Source: Sphingomonas sp. CCH10-B3 (lineage in GTDB: Bacteria; Pseudomonadota; Alphaproteobacteria; Sphingomonadales; Sphingomonadaceae). From it: DNA of 64,000 bases. Location of the stretch: assembly GCF_001556185.1 (NCBI RefSeq), contig NZ_LSIJ01000010.1, positions 1-64,000 of the forward strand, in the 5' to 3' direction. Of this stretch, positions 40,587-48,575 are shown in pieces. Each line of letters starts with the position of its first letter. Positions within the stretch are counted from its first letter, which is position 1. The notes under the pieces are model-generated. The model did not search any database and was not told the DNA's origin. It was given only the letters and a program-made list of their open reading frames with translations. Both the position numbers and the translations under genes were made by a program.

Positions 40587-40613
40587 GGCGTCACCGGACA
40601 CGGGTGACCCGCC
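40587..40613 (+). other. Hairpin in the leader of the diguanylate cyclase gene
   Basis: GTCACC (40590-40595) pairs with GGTGAC (40603-40608), extended by flanking GC-rich bases, about 25 bases before the start codon of the GGDEF gene. Could be a terminator of the peroxiredoxin gene or a leader structure; no U-run follows, so termination is less likely. Confidence 0.4.
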
Positions 40614-40637
40614 GTGCAGCGATGGGCTTGACGGTCG

Positions 40638-41681
40638 ATGAGCGGAAGTAGGGTTTTGAGGCAGAGCGTGAAACTGGTGGATCGTCACGCGGCCGAACAG
40701 TCGATGTTCGATCGCGTCCGCGACTTCCTGACGCGCAACGCGCTCGGGCCCGATCCAGTCAATTACGAATTCGGCTACCGTGTCACCAGCAATCCCGACA
40801 GCGAGCTTGCACGCACCGTCGACGAGCTGACCGACGGCGGTATCCGGCTGACCCGTAACGACATCGAAATGCTCGGAGCGACTGCCGCCTTTAGCGCGAC
40901 CGTGCCGAGCGAAACCCAGCGCGAGGCGATCGGCCAGATGCTGGTCGCCCAGACGCAGATGCAGGTCGAAGGCTTTCAGGACCTCGTCGCGAACATCCGC
41001 AGCGAAGCGCGTGACTTCGGTCGCGACCTTGCCGCCAAGGCCGATGCGATGCGCGACATCGGGCCGTCGGTGTCGGTGACCGACATTGTGCGGCTGACGA
41101 GCGCGATGCTCGAACGCGTGCAAAGCACGGAAGAACAGCTCGAAGCCGCAACCCGCGAAGCCGACGAGCTGCGCCGCAAGCTTGAGGAAGCGCGCGACAA
41201 TGCCCAGCGCGACCCGCTTACCGGCCTGCCCAATCGCCGCGCCTTCGAAGAGGGCTTTGCCGAGCGCGCCGGCCGCGGCGCTTCGATCATCGTCGGGGTG
41301 TGCGACATCGACCATTTCAAGCGCGTCAACGACGGCTTTGGCCATGCGGTCGGCGACCGCGTGCTGAAGGCGATTGGCAAGACGCTCGCCGAACGCTGCG
41401 AAAATCACTTGGTCGCGCGCTATGGCGGCGAGGAATTCGTGGTGCTGTTCGCCGACCTCAGCCTCGACGCGGCACACCGTCTGCTCGAAGACGCGCGCGA
41501 GGAAGTGTCGCGCAAGCGCTACCGGCTGCGCGAGACCGACGCCCCGCTCGGCGAGGTGACTTTTTCGGGTGGGCTGACGATGGCGCAGCCGGGTGAAGCC
41601 GTGAACGATGCTTTCGTACGTGCCGACGGCCTGCTCTATGCCGCCAAGGCCGATGGCCGCAACTGTATCAAGATCGGTTGA
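40638..41681 (+). CDS. Diguanylate cyclase (GGDEF domain)
   Basis: Makes cyclic-di-GMP from two GTP. The C-terminal GGDEF domain (about residues 190-347) has [12 protein letters not shown] and the active-site motif [11 protein letters not shown]. The N-terminal 150 residues are helical with no clear sensor or receiver domain, and a coiled-coil-like stretch ([19 protein letters not shown]) joins the two. The inhibitory I-site RxxD, normally 5 residues upstream of GGDEF, reads RCEN here, so product inhibition may be weakened. No EAL domain is present. Confidence 0.92.
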   Translation: MSGSRVLRQSVKLVDRHAAEQSMFDRVRDFLTRNALGPDPVNYEFGYRVTSNPDSELARTVDELTDGGIRLTRNDIEMLGATAAFSATVPSETQREAIGQMLVAQTQMQVEGFQDLVANIRSEARDFGRDLAAKADAMRDIGPSVSVTDIVRLTSAMLERVQSTEEQLEAATREADELRRKLEEARDNAQRDPLTGLPNRRAFEEGFAERAGRGASIIVGVCDIDHFKRVNDGFGHAVGDRVLKAIGKTLAERCENHLVARYGGEEFVVLFADLSLDAAHRLLEDAREEVSRKRYRLRETDAPLGEVTFSGGLTMAQPGEAVNDAFVRADGLLYAAKADGRNCIKIG

Positions 41682-41869
41682 GCGGCTGGTGTCGAATGCG
41701 AATCTTTGGTGCATATTGCGCTGCACAACGGTGTAATTCGCGAATTATGGCGATCTTTGTCGGCCAGAACGGCTGATTTCCTCGAATTTCCCGAACTGGC
41801 ACGCTCGATGCAACCCCTTGGGCATCGCCGCTGGATGGTCCGGTCGGCGGGTTAAAAGGGAGAAATTCA
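41682..41869 (+). other. Leader and promoter region before the tiny membrane proteins
   Basis: About 190 bases with no gene, containing the sigma-54-type promoter at 41797 and a purine-rich ribosome site at 41855-41862. The rest is unassigned. Confidence 0.6.
41797..41812 (+). promoter_or_regulatory. Sigma-54-type (-24/-12) promoter
   Basis: TGGCAC, five bases, then ATGCA; GG and GC are separated by exactly 10 bases, as sigma-54 requires, with one mismatch (A for the first T of TTGCA). It precedes the tiny membrane protein genes by about 60 bases. rpoN is in the same window. Confidence 0.55.
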
Positions 41870-41977
41870 ATGGCTCGTTTCGAATCAGTTCAGCGCGTGG
41901 TGCTATCGGCTGCTGCGTCGCTTTTCGTTGGTGTGCTGATGTTTTCGGCTGCCGTTCCGGTCGCGCCGATTGTCTGA
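41870..41977 (+). CDS. Tiny hydrophobic membrane protein 1
   Basis: A 35-residue protein, MARFESVQRVVLSAAASLFV... with one hydrophobic helix (about 10-33). A strong ribosome site AAAAGGGAG sits 7 bases before the ATG. Spacing after a promoter-like sequence and the good RBS support real translation. Together with the next small gene it may form a membrane pair. Function unknown. Confidence 0.65.
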   Translation: MARFESVQRVVLSAAASLFVGVLMFSAAVPVAPIV

Positions 41978-42005
41978 TCGCCGCTCAGGTTCAGGGATCT
42001 TACAC

Positions 42006-42104
42006 ATGACCAAAGTGCTTACTCTCGGCCTGCTCGCCTTCGCGGCGACCGGCCTGCTCATCATCGGGCATGATGCGCTGTTGAATTTGGTGCTGGCCGC
42101 CTGA
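42006..42104 (+). CDS. Tiny hydrophobic membrane protein 2
   Basis: A 32-residue protein (MTKVLTLGLLAFAATGLLII and ending GHDALLNLVLAA) that is almost all hydrophobic. A weak ribosome site (CAGGGAT) lies before the ATG, and the gene follows the first small ORF by 28 bases. It could form a membrane helix pair with it. Function unknown. Confidence 0.55.
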   Translation: MTKVLTLGLLAFAATGLLIIGHDALLNLVLAA

Positions 42105-42231
42105 TGCGCGCCGCACCACGCCAGCCGCGCGGCCCGCGACGCGACGTGGTGCCGATTATGCGCGCCACGTCGCGCCGAAGCGACTAGGCTGCGTCCCGAT
42201 CGCAGGCATCACGCCCGCGCGGGAGCCGCAG
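42105..42231 (+). other. Intergenic region after tiny membrane proteins
   Basis: About 127 bases with no gene that I can support; GC-rich and holds only the ribosome site (GGGAG) of the following gene. Confidence 0.5.
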
Positions 42232-42354
42232 ATGGCCAAGGCCCAGAAGAAGTCGAACAAGGAAATCCGCAAACCCAAGGCGGAAAAGCCCAAGAAGCCC
42301 AATGCGTCGAACCCGTCGACCAAGGGCATCGTCGCCCCGCAGAGCAGGGACTGA
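42232..42354 (+). CDS. Small lysine-rich basic protein
   Basis: A 40-residue protein, very lysine/proline-rich (KAQKKSNKEIRKPKAEKPKK), with no fold visible. A ribosome site GGGAG is 7 bases before its ATG, and it precedes the PhnA-type gene by 8 bases. It may bind nucleic acid (inference from charge only). Confidence 0.55.
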   Translation: MAKAQKKSNKEIRKPKAEKPKKPNASNPSTKGIVAPQSRD

Positions 42355-42362
42355 GCGCGACA

Positions 42363-42668
42363 ATGGGCGATGACGACAGCTATATCTATGACGAGGCCAG
42401 TGGCGAATGGATCAGTACCGCCGCGGCGGCGGCCGCCCCCGGCGATGCGGATCGCGTCGAGGTGCGCGATGCCGTAGGCAATCTGCTTGCCGATGGCGAT
42501 CAGGTGACGCTGATCAAGGATCTGGTAGTCAAGGGCGCTGGCCAGACGCTCAAGCGCGGGACGCTGATCAAATCGATCCGGCTGACCGGCGATCCGCAGG
42601 AAATCGACTGCAAATATGAAGGGATCAAGGGGCTGGTATTGCGCGCCGAATTCGTGCGCAAACGCTGA
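42363..42668 (+). CDS. PhnA-domain protein
   Basis: A 101-residue protein with the C-terminal PhnA-type domain: VEVRDAVGNLLADGDQVTLIKDLVVKG and LKRGTLIKSIRL. The family is often called alkylphosphonate utilisation protein, but this name is historical and the function unproven. Unlike E. coli PhnA it lacks the N-terminal zinc ribbon, having an acidic start instead. Confidence 0.82.
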   Translation: MGDDDSYIYDEASGEWISTAAAAAAPGDADRVEVRDAVGNLLADGDQVTLIKDLVVKGAGQTLKRGTLIKSIRLTGDPQEIDCKYEGIKGLVLRAEFVRKR

Positions 42669-42713
42669 TGCGGAACCCGGTCGCCCGCCGAGGCGAGCGA
42701 CCGGCGATGCGGC

Positions 42714-43208
42714 TCAACCCTTGCGGCTGGCCTCGAACAGGAACCAGGCGCGCTGTTCGGCTTCGTCGGTCCAGGTGTCGAGGATGCCGCTGGTCGCATT
42801 GTCCTTGGCGTCGTCGACGATGTCCTTGGCTTCGCGCAAGCTCGCGATCAGCTTCAGATTATCCTCACGCAGCTCGGCCAGCATCGCTTCGGGCGCGACA
42901 TAGTCGTCGTCATTGTCCCGGATCGTCTGGTGCCGCGCGATATCGCCGATCGATCGCAGCGTGGTGTTGCCGGTTTTGCGCACGCGTTCGGCAATCGCAT
43001 CGGTGGTCGCAAGAATTTGCGCTGCCTGCTCGTCGAGCAGCAAGTGATAGTCGCGGAAATGCGGCCCCGAGACGTGCCAGTGGAAATTCTTGGTCTTCAG
43101 GTACAGCGCGAAGCTGTCGGCGAGAATGCCGTTGAGCGCTTCCGCCACGGACTTGGTCGCGTTTGATTTCAGGTCGGTCGGGGTCTTGAGAGCGGGGTCG
43201 GTCGCCAT
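42714..43208 (-). CDS. dps: DNA-binding protein from starved cells (Dps/ferritin-like)
   Basis: Dodecameric iron-storage and DNA-protection protein of 164 residues. The ferroxidase-site residues are in KNFHWHVSGPHFRDYHLLLDEQA (histidines, aspartate and glutamate in the usual order). The lysine-containing N-terminus (ALKTPTDLKSNATK) could bind DNA. Induced in stationary phase or oxidative stress in relatives. Convergent with the PhnA-type gene. Confidence 0.93.
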   Translation of the reverse strand: MATDPALKTPTDLKSNATKSVAEALNGILADSFALYLKTKNFHWHVSGPHFRDYHLLLDEQAAQILATTDAIAERVRKTGNTTLRSIGDIARHQTIRDNDDDYVAPEAMLAELREDNLKLIASLREAKDIVDDAKDNATSGILDTWTDEAEQRAWFLFEASRKG

Positions 43209-43307
43209 GTGCGATCTCCTGTTGGGACGGGTCGTTGCGATAATGATCCAACTAGCATTTTGGATCCGCTGCTGCGCCGCAAATTGTCGATCAGACTGGG
43301 CGAAAGG

Positions 43308-43871
43308 CTAAATCAGCCGGAATGCGCTGAGCGCTGCGATGCTGGCCGCGATGCCCAACAGTCCGCCCACCGACAGGCGGACGACGCGGCGCCGCAGCGG
43401 CGTCACGCCCGCCTCAGCGAGCGCAAGCGCTGCCCCTGCCACCACTGCACCGCCGATCGTCGAACCGACCGCCGCAAACACCGGCTCGCCAACCCGCAGC
43501 GCCAGCGCCATCGTGACGAACTGCGCGCTGCCGAAACCGAGCGTCAGCATCCCGATCAACGGCGTCACGAACGGGCCAGTCCGCCATCCGGCGAGCGATT
43601 CGGGCGGCTTCAGCGCAGTGAGGCTGCCGAGCGCGGCAGCGGCGAGCGACAGCGCCAGAAACAGCGCGCGGGCATTGGGGGTCAGCCGTGGTGCAAGCGT
43701 CGCGCCGCCAGTCGCGGCCAGCGCATTCACCAGCGCCAGCGCCGTCACGGCCCCGGCCAGCACCAGCACATGCTGGCGGTAGCGCGCGCCAAGGCCAGCG
43801 ATCAGCCATGGCGTGCGATCGGTCGCGTGTATCAGCAGAGCAGCGACGAGCGCCGCCATCAATGCGTCCAT
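43308..43871 (-). CDS. TMEM165/GDT1-like membrane protein
   Basis: A 187-residue protein with about six membrane helices, arranged as two similar halves. The first half contains HATDRTPWL, a degenerate form of the E-x-G-D-[KR]-[TS] signature of the TMEM165/GDT1 cation (Mn/Ca) transporter family, where the glutamate would be the H. The second half has [13 protein letters not shown] at the matching place. The altered acidic residue means transport may be lost or different. Family call is tentative. Confidence 0.6.
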   Translation of the reverse strand: MDALMAALVAALLIHATDRTPWLIAGLGARYRQHVLVLAGAVTALALVNALAATGGATLAPRLTPNARALFLALSLAAAALGSLTALKPPESLAGWRTGPFVTPLIGMLTLGFGSAQFVTMALALRVGEPVFAAVGSTIGGAVVAGAALALAEAGVTPLRRRVVRLSVGGLLGIAASIAALSAFRLI

Positions 43872-43954
43872 GCCCGTCCCATCCCGTCGAGACGGTCACC
43901 CTGCGCCCTGCCCGGTAAAGATGGCGTTAGTCGCGGTCGCAGGGCGGTGCAGGC

Positions 43955-43983
43955 TTGACTTTGCGATCGCGCTGCTTCATCTG
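43955..43983 (+). promoter_or_regulatory. Possible rpmG promoter
   Basis: The -35 box TTGACT is followed, 17 bases later, by CATCTG, a weak -10, about 73 bases before the rpmG start. Low confidence. Confidence 0.35.
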
Positions 43984-44055
43984 GCGCGCCTGTTCAAGCG
44001 GCGGGCACCCCTGCTCGTCGCTTGTTGCTTTTTCAACTTCGCAGGATTTCGGGTC

Positions 44056-44223
44056 ATGGCAAAGCCGACCACCGTCAAGATCAAGCTCGTCAGCTCGGCC
44101 GACACCGGGTTCTTCTATGTCACCAAGAAGAATCCGCGCACCAAGACCGAAAAGCTGAGCTTCAAGAAATATGACCCGGTCGTGCGCAAGCATGTCGAGT
44201 TCAAGGAAGCCAAGATCAAGTAA
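44056..44223 (+). CDS. rpmG: 50S ribosomal protein L33
   Basis: A 55-residue ribosomal protein: [20 protein letters not shown], then [20 protein letters not shown] and a basic end. It lacks the paired CxxC of zinc-type L33, so it is the C-minus form. It follows a 185-base gap and starts at the ATG 44056. Confidence 0.96.
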   Translation: MAKPTTVKIKLVSSADTGFFYVTKKNPRTKTEKLSFKKYDPVVRKHVEFKEAKIK

Positions 44224-44263
44224 CGGCTTTTCCGCTTTTGCGAATTGCCCGGCATTGCCAGGA

Positions 44264-44668
44264 TTAAAGAGCCGCCGGCCCCGTGCCGTGCGGCTCTTCG
44301 CTTGTCGGCAGCAATGCCTTCACTTCGGCCATGAACGCGGCGAGCGCGATCGGCTTCGACACATAGGCGTTGGCGCCGGCCGCGCGGATACGCTCCTCAT
44401 CGGCGCGGCTGGCATAGGCCGTGACCGCGAGAATTGGCGTCGTCCGCAAGGTCAGGTCGCCGCGCACCTGCGCGATCAGGTCATAGCCGCTGACATGCGG
44501 CAGCTGGATGTCGGTGATCAGCAGGTCGGGCGCAAAGGCCCGGGCGCGCGCCACCGCTTCGCGCCCGTCGCGCACGCCTTCGGTCTCGAATCCGTGCGCG
44601 CGCAGCAGATCGCAGAAAAGTTTGAGATTGAGTTCGTTGTCCTCGACAACCAGCACCCTTTTTGCCAC
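44264..44668 (-). CDS. divK: DivK-like single-domain response regulator
   Basis: A 134-residue receiver-domain protein: the acidic pair in VEDNELN, the phosphorylatable aspartate in LLITDIQLPHVSG, the threonine in AVTAY and lysine in VSKPIA. DivK in Caulobacter controls polarity and cell division with PleC/DivJ. The start GTG at 44668 matches the family. It is divergent from the DUF3572 gene, a common alphaproteobacterial arrangement. Confidence 0.87.
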   Translation of the reverse strand: MAKRVLVVEDNELNLKLFCDLLRAHGFETEGVRDGREAVARARAFAPDLLITDIQLPHVSGYDLIAQVRGDLTLRTTPILAVTAYASRADEERIRAAGANAYVSKPIALAAFMAEVKALLPTSEEPHGTGPAAL

Positions 44669-44720
44669 GTGCCTTGTGTCCTTCCCGCCACCACCCCATC
44701 GGATCAGGGCCAATTAGGCA

Positions 44721-44999
44721 ATGCGCGCGCGCGATACAATTGAAGACGCCGGAGCCGATGCGCTGGCGCTGCGCGCGCTGGTCTGGGCGCTCGGTGATCC
44801 GACCCGGGCGGAACGGCTGCTCGCGCTGACCGGGCTAACCCCCGATGATTTGCGCGCTCGCGCAGGCGAGTCAGCGGTGCTGGCGGCGGTGCTCGGCTTC
44901 GTCGAAAGCCATGAGCCCGATCTGGTGGCATGCGCAGAAACGCTCGGTGTCGCGCCGAGTGCGCTGGTGCGCGCCCGTGCCACGTTGGAGAACGCATGA
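44721..44999 (+). CDS. DUF3572 family protein
   Basis: A 92-residue all-helical protein, matching DUF3572 (ALALRALVWALGDPTRAERLLALTGL). It is commonly encoded beside divK in alphaproteobacteria. Function is unknown. Its stop overlaps the next gene's start by 4 bases (ATGA), so the two are coupled. Confidence 0.82.
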   Translation: MRARDTIEDAGADALALRALVWALGDPTRAERLLALTGLTPDDLRARAGESAVLAAVLGFVESHEPDLVACAETLGVAPSALVRARATLENA

Positions 45000-45634
45000 A
45001 ACCGCTGCTGATCTGCGATTGCGACGAAGTGCTGCTGCACATGGTCCGTCATTTCGGTGTCTGGTTGCGCGAGCGGCATGACATCGCGTTCGAGCTGCAG
45101 GGCGGTGATTTCGCGAACAGCATGAAGCGCGCCGACGGCTCACTGGTCGAGCGGACCGAGATGTGGGGACTGCTCGACGGCTTCTTCCCCGATGAAATGG
45201 AGCGCCAGACGCTGGTGCCCGGCGCGCGCGAGGCGCTCGCGGCGCTGAGCGAAACCGCCGATATCGTCATCCTCACCAATCTCGGTGACCATTGCCGCGA
45301 CGCGCGGATCGCGCAGCTCGCCGCCTTCGGGATCGCGCACCGGGTCGAGACAAATCAGGGTGGCAAGGGCGATCCGGTCGCGCGGCTGGTCGCCGAGCAT
45401 GGCAATCCGGTCACGGTGTTCGTCGACGATCTGGGCGTGCATCACGAATCGGTCGCCAAGCACGCGCCGCAGGTCCACCGGCTGCACATGGTGTCCGAGC
45501 CTGCGCTTGCGCCGCACATCAAGCCTGCGCCCTTTGCTCATGCGCGGATCGACGACTGGCACGAAGCCCAGGCGTGGATCGCCGAGCGTTTCGCGCAAAA
45601 CCTCCCCGCCCCAGACCAAGGAGCCTCCGCATGA
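44996..45634 (+). CDS. HAD-family hydrolase
   Basis: A 212-residue HAD-superfamily protein. Motif I is LLICDCDEVLLHM (nucleophile D in DCDE), motif II-like ILTNLGD, motif III lysine in NQGGKGD and motif IV VFVDDLGVH. It is sandwiched between DUF3572 and ridA with ATGA overlaps on both sides, so all three are one operon. Substrate unknown. Confidence 0.82.
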   Translation: MKPLLICDCDEVLLHMVRHFGVWLRERHDIAFELQGGDFANSMKRADGSLVERTEMWGLLDGFFPDEMERQTLVPGAREALAALSETADIVILTNLGDHCRDARIAQLAAFGIAHRVETNQGGKGDPVARLVAEHGNPVTVFVDDLGVHHESVAKHAPQVHRLHMVSEPALAPHIKPAPFAHARIDDWHEAQAWIAERFAQNLPAPDQGASA

Positions 45635-46098
45635 CCGATCGCATCGCCACCAAGCTTGCCGAACTCGGCCTGACGCTGCCCGAAGCGGCAGCGCCGGTTG
45701 CTGCCTATGTCCCTGCGGTCGAAGCGGGCGGGCTGCTGCACATTTCGGGGCAGATTTCCTTTGCCGCCGACGGCACAATCATGACCGGCCGTGCGGGCGA
45801 GGATCGCGATCTCGACTACGCCAAGGCTGCAGCTGAGCGCTGCGGGCTGATGCTGGTCGCGCAGATGAAGAAGGCGCTTGGCGATCTCGATCGGGTCGAA
45901 CGGATCGTCAAGTTGGGCGTGTTCGTCAATTCGGCACCGGGTTTCACCGATCAGCCGAAGGTCGCCAATGGCGCGTCGGAACTGATGGTCGCGCTGTTCG
46001 GCGACGCCGGCCGCCATGCCCGCAGCGCGGTCGGCGTCGCGGTGCTGCCACTCGGCGCGGTGGTCGAGGTCGATGCGATTGTGCAGGTTCAGGGGTAA
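45631..46098 (+). CDS. RidA-family enamine/imine deaminase
   Basis: A 155-residue protein of the RidA/YjgF group (trimeric; usually hydrolyses reactive 2-aminoacrylate). The segments LLHISGQISFAADG, RAGEDRDLDYAKAAAERCGL and RSAVGVAVLPLGAVVEVDAIV are diagnostic, with the arginine in RSAVGV as the substrate-binding residue. It starts in the preceding HAD gene's stop (ATGA). Confidence 0.9.
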   Translation: MTDRIATKLAELGLTLPEAAAPVAAYVPAVEAGGLLHISGQISFAADGTIMTGRAGEDRDLDYAKAAAERCGLMLVAQMKKALGDLDRVERIVKLGVFVNSAPGFTDQPKVANGASELMVALFGDAGRHARSAVGVAVLPLGAVVEVDAIVQVQG

Positions 46099-46121
46099 GC
46101 CTGCCCGTGCAATTTTCGAAA

Positions 46122-46143
46122 CCCCTCCCCTGAAGGGGAGGGG
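46122..46143. terminator. Strong hairpin between ridA and rlmN
   Basis: Perfect 9-bp arms CCCCTCCCC and GGGGAGGGG with TGAA loop. Located between convergent genes (ends at 46098 and 46157), so it may terminate both. No T-run of note; this type of hairpin is a dispersed repeat in sphingomonads. Confidence 0.6.
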
Positions 46144-46156
46144 CTAGCAACTTTCC

Positions 46157-47362
46157 CTAACCCAGCGCTGCCAGCTTTTCCTCAGCCTGCCGGTCGAGTT
46201 CGGCGCGGGTCTTCTTCTCGGCCGCAGTCTTCAGCTGCCCGCAGGCCGCGTCGATATCGCGACCGCGCGGGGTGCGGGTCGGCGCCGAAATCCCCGCTTC
46301 GAAAATGATGTTCGAAAACGCCCTGATCCGCTCGGGCAGCGAGGTGTCGTAAGGCGCGCCGGGCCAGGGATTGAAGGGGATTAAATTTACCTTCGCCGGC
46401 AGCTTGTACTTGCGGATCAGCCGGACGAGCTCGCGCGCATCGGCGTCGCTGTCGTTCTTGTCCTTCAGCATCACATATTCGAAGGTGATCCGCCGCGCGT
46501 TGTTGGCGCCGGGATAATCGGCACACGCCTGCAACAGCTCCTCGATCCCGTATTTGCGGTTGAGCGGCACGATCTCGTCGCGGATTTCCTTGGTGACCGC
46601 GTGGAGCGACACCGCCAGATTGACGCCGATTTCCTCGCCCGCGCGCGCCATCATCGGCACCACGCCCGACGTCGACAGCGTGATCCGCCGCTTCGACAGC
46701 GCCAGACCATCGCCGTCCATCACCAGCCGCAGCGCATCGCGGACATTGTCGAAATTATACAGCGGCTCGCCCATCCCCATCATCACGATGTTGGTGAGCA
46801 GGCGCCCCTCGGGCTGGCTGGGCCATTCGCCGAGTGCGTCGCGCGCGAGCATCACCTGGCCGACGATTTCCCCGGCGCTCAGGTTGCGCACCAGCCGCAT
46901 CGTGCCGGTATGGCAGAAGCGGCAATTGAGCGTGCAGCCGACCTGGCTCGACACGCACAGCGTTCCCCGGTCGGCGTCGGGGATGAACACCATCTCGTAA
47001 TCCTGCGCGTCGGGCGCACGCAGCAGCCATTTGCGGGTGCCATCGGTCGATACCTGCGCCTCGATCACTTGCGGCCGCCCGATCACGAAGCGCTGCTCGA
47101 GCCACGGCTGCATCGTCTTCGAGATATCGGTCATCGCGGCGAATTCGGTGACGCCGCGATTGTACATCCAGTGCCACAGCTGCTTGGCGCGCAGCTTGGC
47201 CTGTTTGGGTTCGAGCTGCGCGGTTTCAAGCGCGAGCCGCAGCTCGTCCTTCGACAGGCCAATCAGGTCGATGCGGCCATCGTCGCGGCGCGGCGCGACA
47301 CGCGGCACCGCCACGGGATCGACATGGCCGGGGATCGGCATATGGGCTGCAGGTTCGACCAT
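46157..47362 (-). CDS. rlmN: 23S rRNA/tRNA adenine-C2 methyltransferase RlmN
   Basis: Radical-SAM enzyme methylating A2503 of 23S rRNA and some tRNAs. The 4Fe-4S motif CTLNCRFC (CxxxCxxC) is near residue 145, with the other conserved cysteine in IDAACGQL near the end. About 401 residues from ATG 47362; a GTG 9 bases further upstream is an alternative. N-terminal extension [15 protein letters not shown] is typical of sphingomonads. Confidence 0.95.
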   Translation of the reverse strand: MVEPAAHMPIPGHVDPVAVPRVAPRRDDGRIDLIGLSKDELRLALETAQLEPKQAKLRAKQLWHWMYNRGVTEFAAMTDISKTMQPWLEQRFVIGRPQVIEAQVSTDGTRKWLLRAPDAQDYEMVFIPDADRGTLCVSSQVGCTLNCRFCHTGTMRLVRNLSAGEIVGQVMLARDALGEWPSQPEGRLLTNIVMMGMGEPLYNFDNVRDALRLVMDGDGLALSKRRITLSTSGVVPMMARAGEEIGVNLAVSLHAVTKEIRDEIVPLNRKYGIEELLQACADYPGANNARRITFEYVMLKDKNDSDADARELVRLIRKYKLPAKVNLIPFNPWPGAPYDTSLPERIRAFSNIIFEAGISAPTRTPRGRDIDAACGQLKTAAEKKTRAELDRQAEEKLAALG

Positions 47363-47402
47363 CGCGGGCACATAGCGATGCGCGCCCGATTTTACCAGCG
47401 CG

Positions 47403-48155
47403 TCAGGCGGGCGCCTTCACCGGCGTCGCATAGCTGGCAAACGCGCCGAGTGCCTGTTGCGCATGGCGATAGGCCTTGGGCTCGCGAATGCCGAGCCGCC
47501 CGCGGGCCGCATCGATCGGCTCGTTGAGCAGCGCCGGATAATCCTCGCCCGCCAGCCATGCCGTGCGCTTGCCGCTGCGATAACCTTCCCACACGGCGCG
47601 GGCAAAGGCGAAGCTTTTGGTGACAACGATCGACTTCACGGCCGCGCCAGCCGCAATGAACGCCCAGCCGAGCCCGCCGACCTGCGCATAGCTGAACGCG
47701 ACGAGGCAGGCCTCGCCCAGCGTCTCGTCGGCCTTGTAGCCGGTCAGCACGTGCCAGATGTCGTGCGTGTCGCGGATGCGGCGGCCGAACCACGCATAGG
47801 GATGGCGCATCGGAATCTCGGTCTTGTCGAGGTTCGACACTTCGGCGAGCCCCATAGCCGAATAGCCGGTCGCGGCAAGGAAATCGCGATAAGCGGCGCC
47901 GACCGTGCCGGGCTTGAACGCGGCGATATAGGCGGGGTCGGACAGCGTTTCGGCCAGCTCGACCTGCGCATAAGCCAGCGCGCCGCCCTCATAGCTGCGC
48001 ACCAGCCGCGCGTAATTATGCTTGCCATTGCCCGCATTGAGCGCGCGCATGATGACGAACACCTGCGTGGTGTCGTCGCCATTGCTGAGCAGGGTGCGCA
48101 GCGCGCGCCACGCGGTCTTCCAGTCGCGGCGATCGGGGATGAGCGTTTCGGCCAT
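47403..48155 (-). CDS. Coq4-family ubiquinone biosynthesis protein
   Basis: A 250-residue homologue of COQ4, a scaffold or decarboxylase-type protein in ubiquinone assembly. The signature [10 protein letters not shown] (HDxxH-type metal motif) is at about residue 130, and the surroundings [22 protein letters not shown] are conserved. Proteins of this type occur in sphingomonads and other alphaproteobacteria. Upstream of rlmN on the same strand (40 bases). Confidence 0.87.
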   Translation of the reverse strand: MAETLIPDRRDWKTAWRALRTLLSNGDDTTQVFVIMRALNAGNGKHNYARLVRSYEGGALAYAQVELAETLSDPAYIAAFKPGTVGAAYRDFLAATGYSAMGLAEVSNLDKTEIPMRHPYAWFGRRIRDTHDIWHVLTGYKADETLGEACLVAFSYAQVGGLGWAFIAAGAAVKSIVVTKSFAFARAVWEGYRSGKRTAWLAGEDYPALLNEPIDAARGRLGIREPKAYRHAQQALGAFASYATPVKAPA

Positions 48156-48270
48156 GGCGATTCCCTTGCTGACAGGCGTGTCAATAGCATCGCAGCCCGA
48201 CGTTAAGCAATGGTGTCCAGCCGCCGTGCGCGACAGGGGCTGACGCGAGCTCTGGACATAAAGACAAGAG

Positions 48271-48312
48271 TTATTGACATCGACACCGAATCATGACAAG
48301 AGCTCTTGTCAT
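48271..48312. promoter_or_regulatory. Two tandem palindromic operators before the XRE gene
   Basis: 48293-48312 is a perfect 20-bp palindrome, ATGACAAGAGCTCTTGTCAT. 48271-48290 is an imperfect copy, AAGACAAGAGTTATTGACAT, two bases away. A -35-like TTGACA (48284-48289) is part of the first site, with the second site over the spacer and -10 area. Probable autoregulatory binding sites of the XRE protein. Confidence 0.75.
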
Positions 48313-48362
48313 ATGGTCGAGAATGTTTGTCTTCCTGCAATCGCTCAATGGGCGTGCTGACG

Positions 48363-48575
48363 ATGGAAAACCGCTTGCGCGTGCTGCGGGCCGAAGCCGG
48401 GATCAGTCAGGGCGAGCTTGCCCAGCGGCTCGGCGTGTCGCGCCAGACGATCAATGCAGTCGAGACCAATAAATATGACCCCAGCCTGCCGCTCGCGCTG
48501 CGGCTGGCCAAGGTTTTTGGAGTGCCTGTCGATGCCATCTTCCTCGATGATTGGATCCCCGATGACCCAGCCTGA
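48363..48575 (+). CDS. XRE-family helix-turn-helix regulator
   Basis: A 70-residue single-domain repressor. The HTH is ENRLRVLRAEAGISQGELAQRLGVSRQTINAVETNKYDPS, typical of short XRE proteins. The ATG at 48363 begins the HTH directly. An upstream ATG at 48348 would only add polar residues. Its gene is overlapped by the start of the following membrane-protein gene, so the pair is likely one operon autoregulated by the operators at 48271-48312. Confidence 0.85.
   Translation: MENRLRVLRAEAGISQGELAQRLGVSRQTINAVETNKYDPSLPLALRLAKVFGVPVDAIFLDDWIPDDPA

Noticed and set aside
41707..41722. Second -24/-12-like match (TGGTGC and TTGCGC)
   Set aside because: GG and GC are 8, not 10, bases apart.
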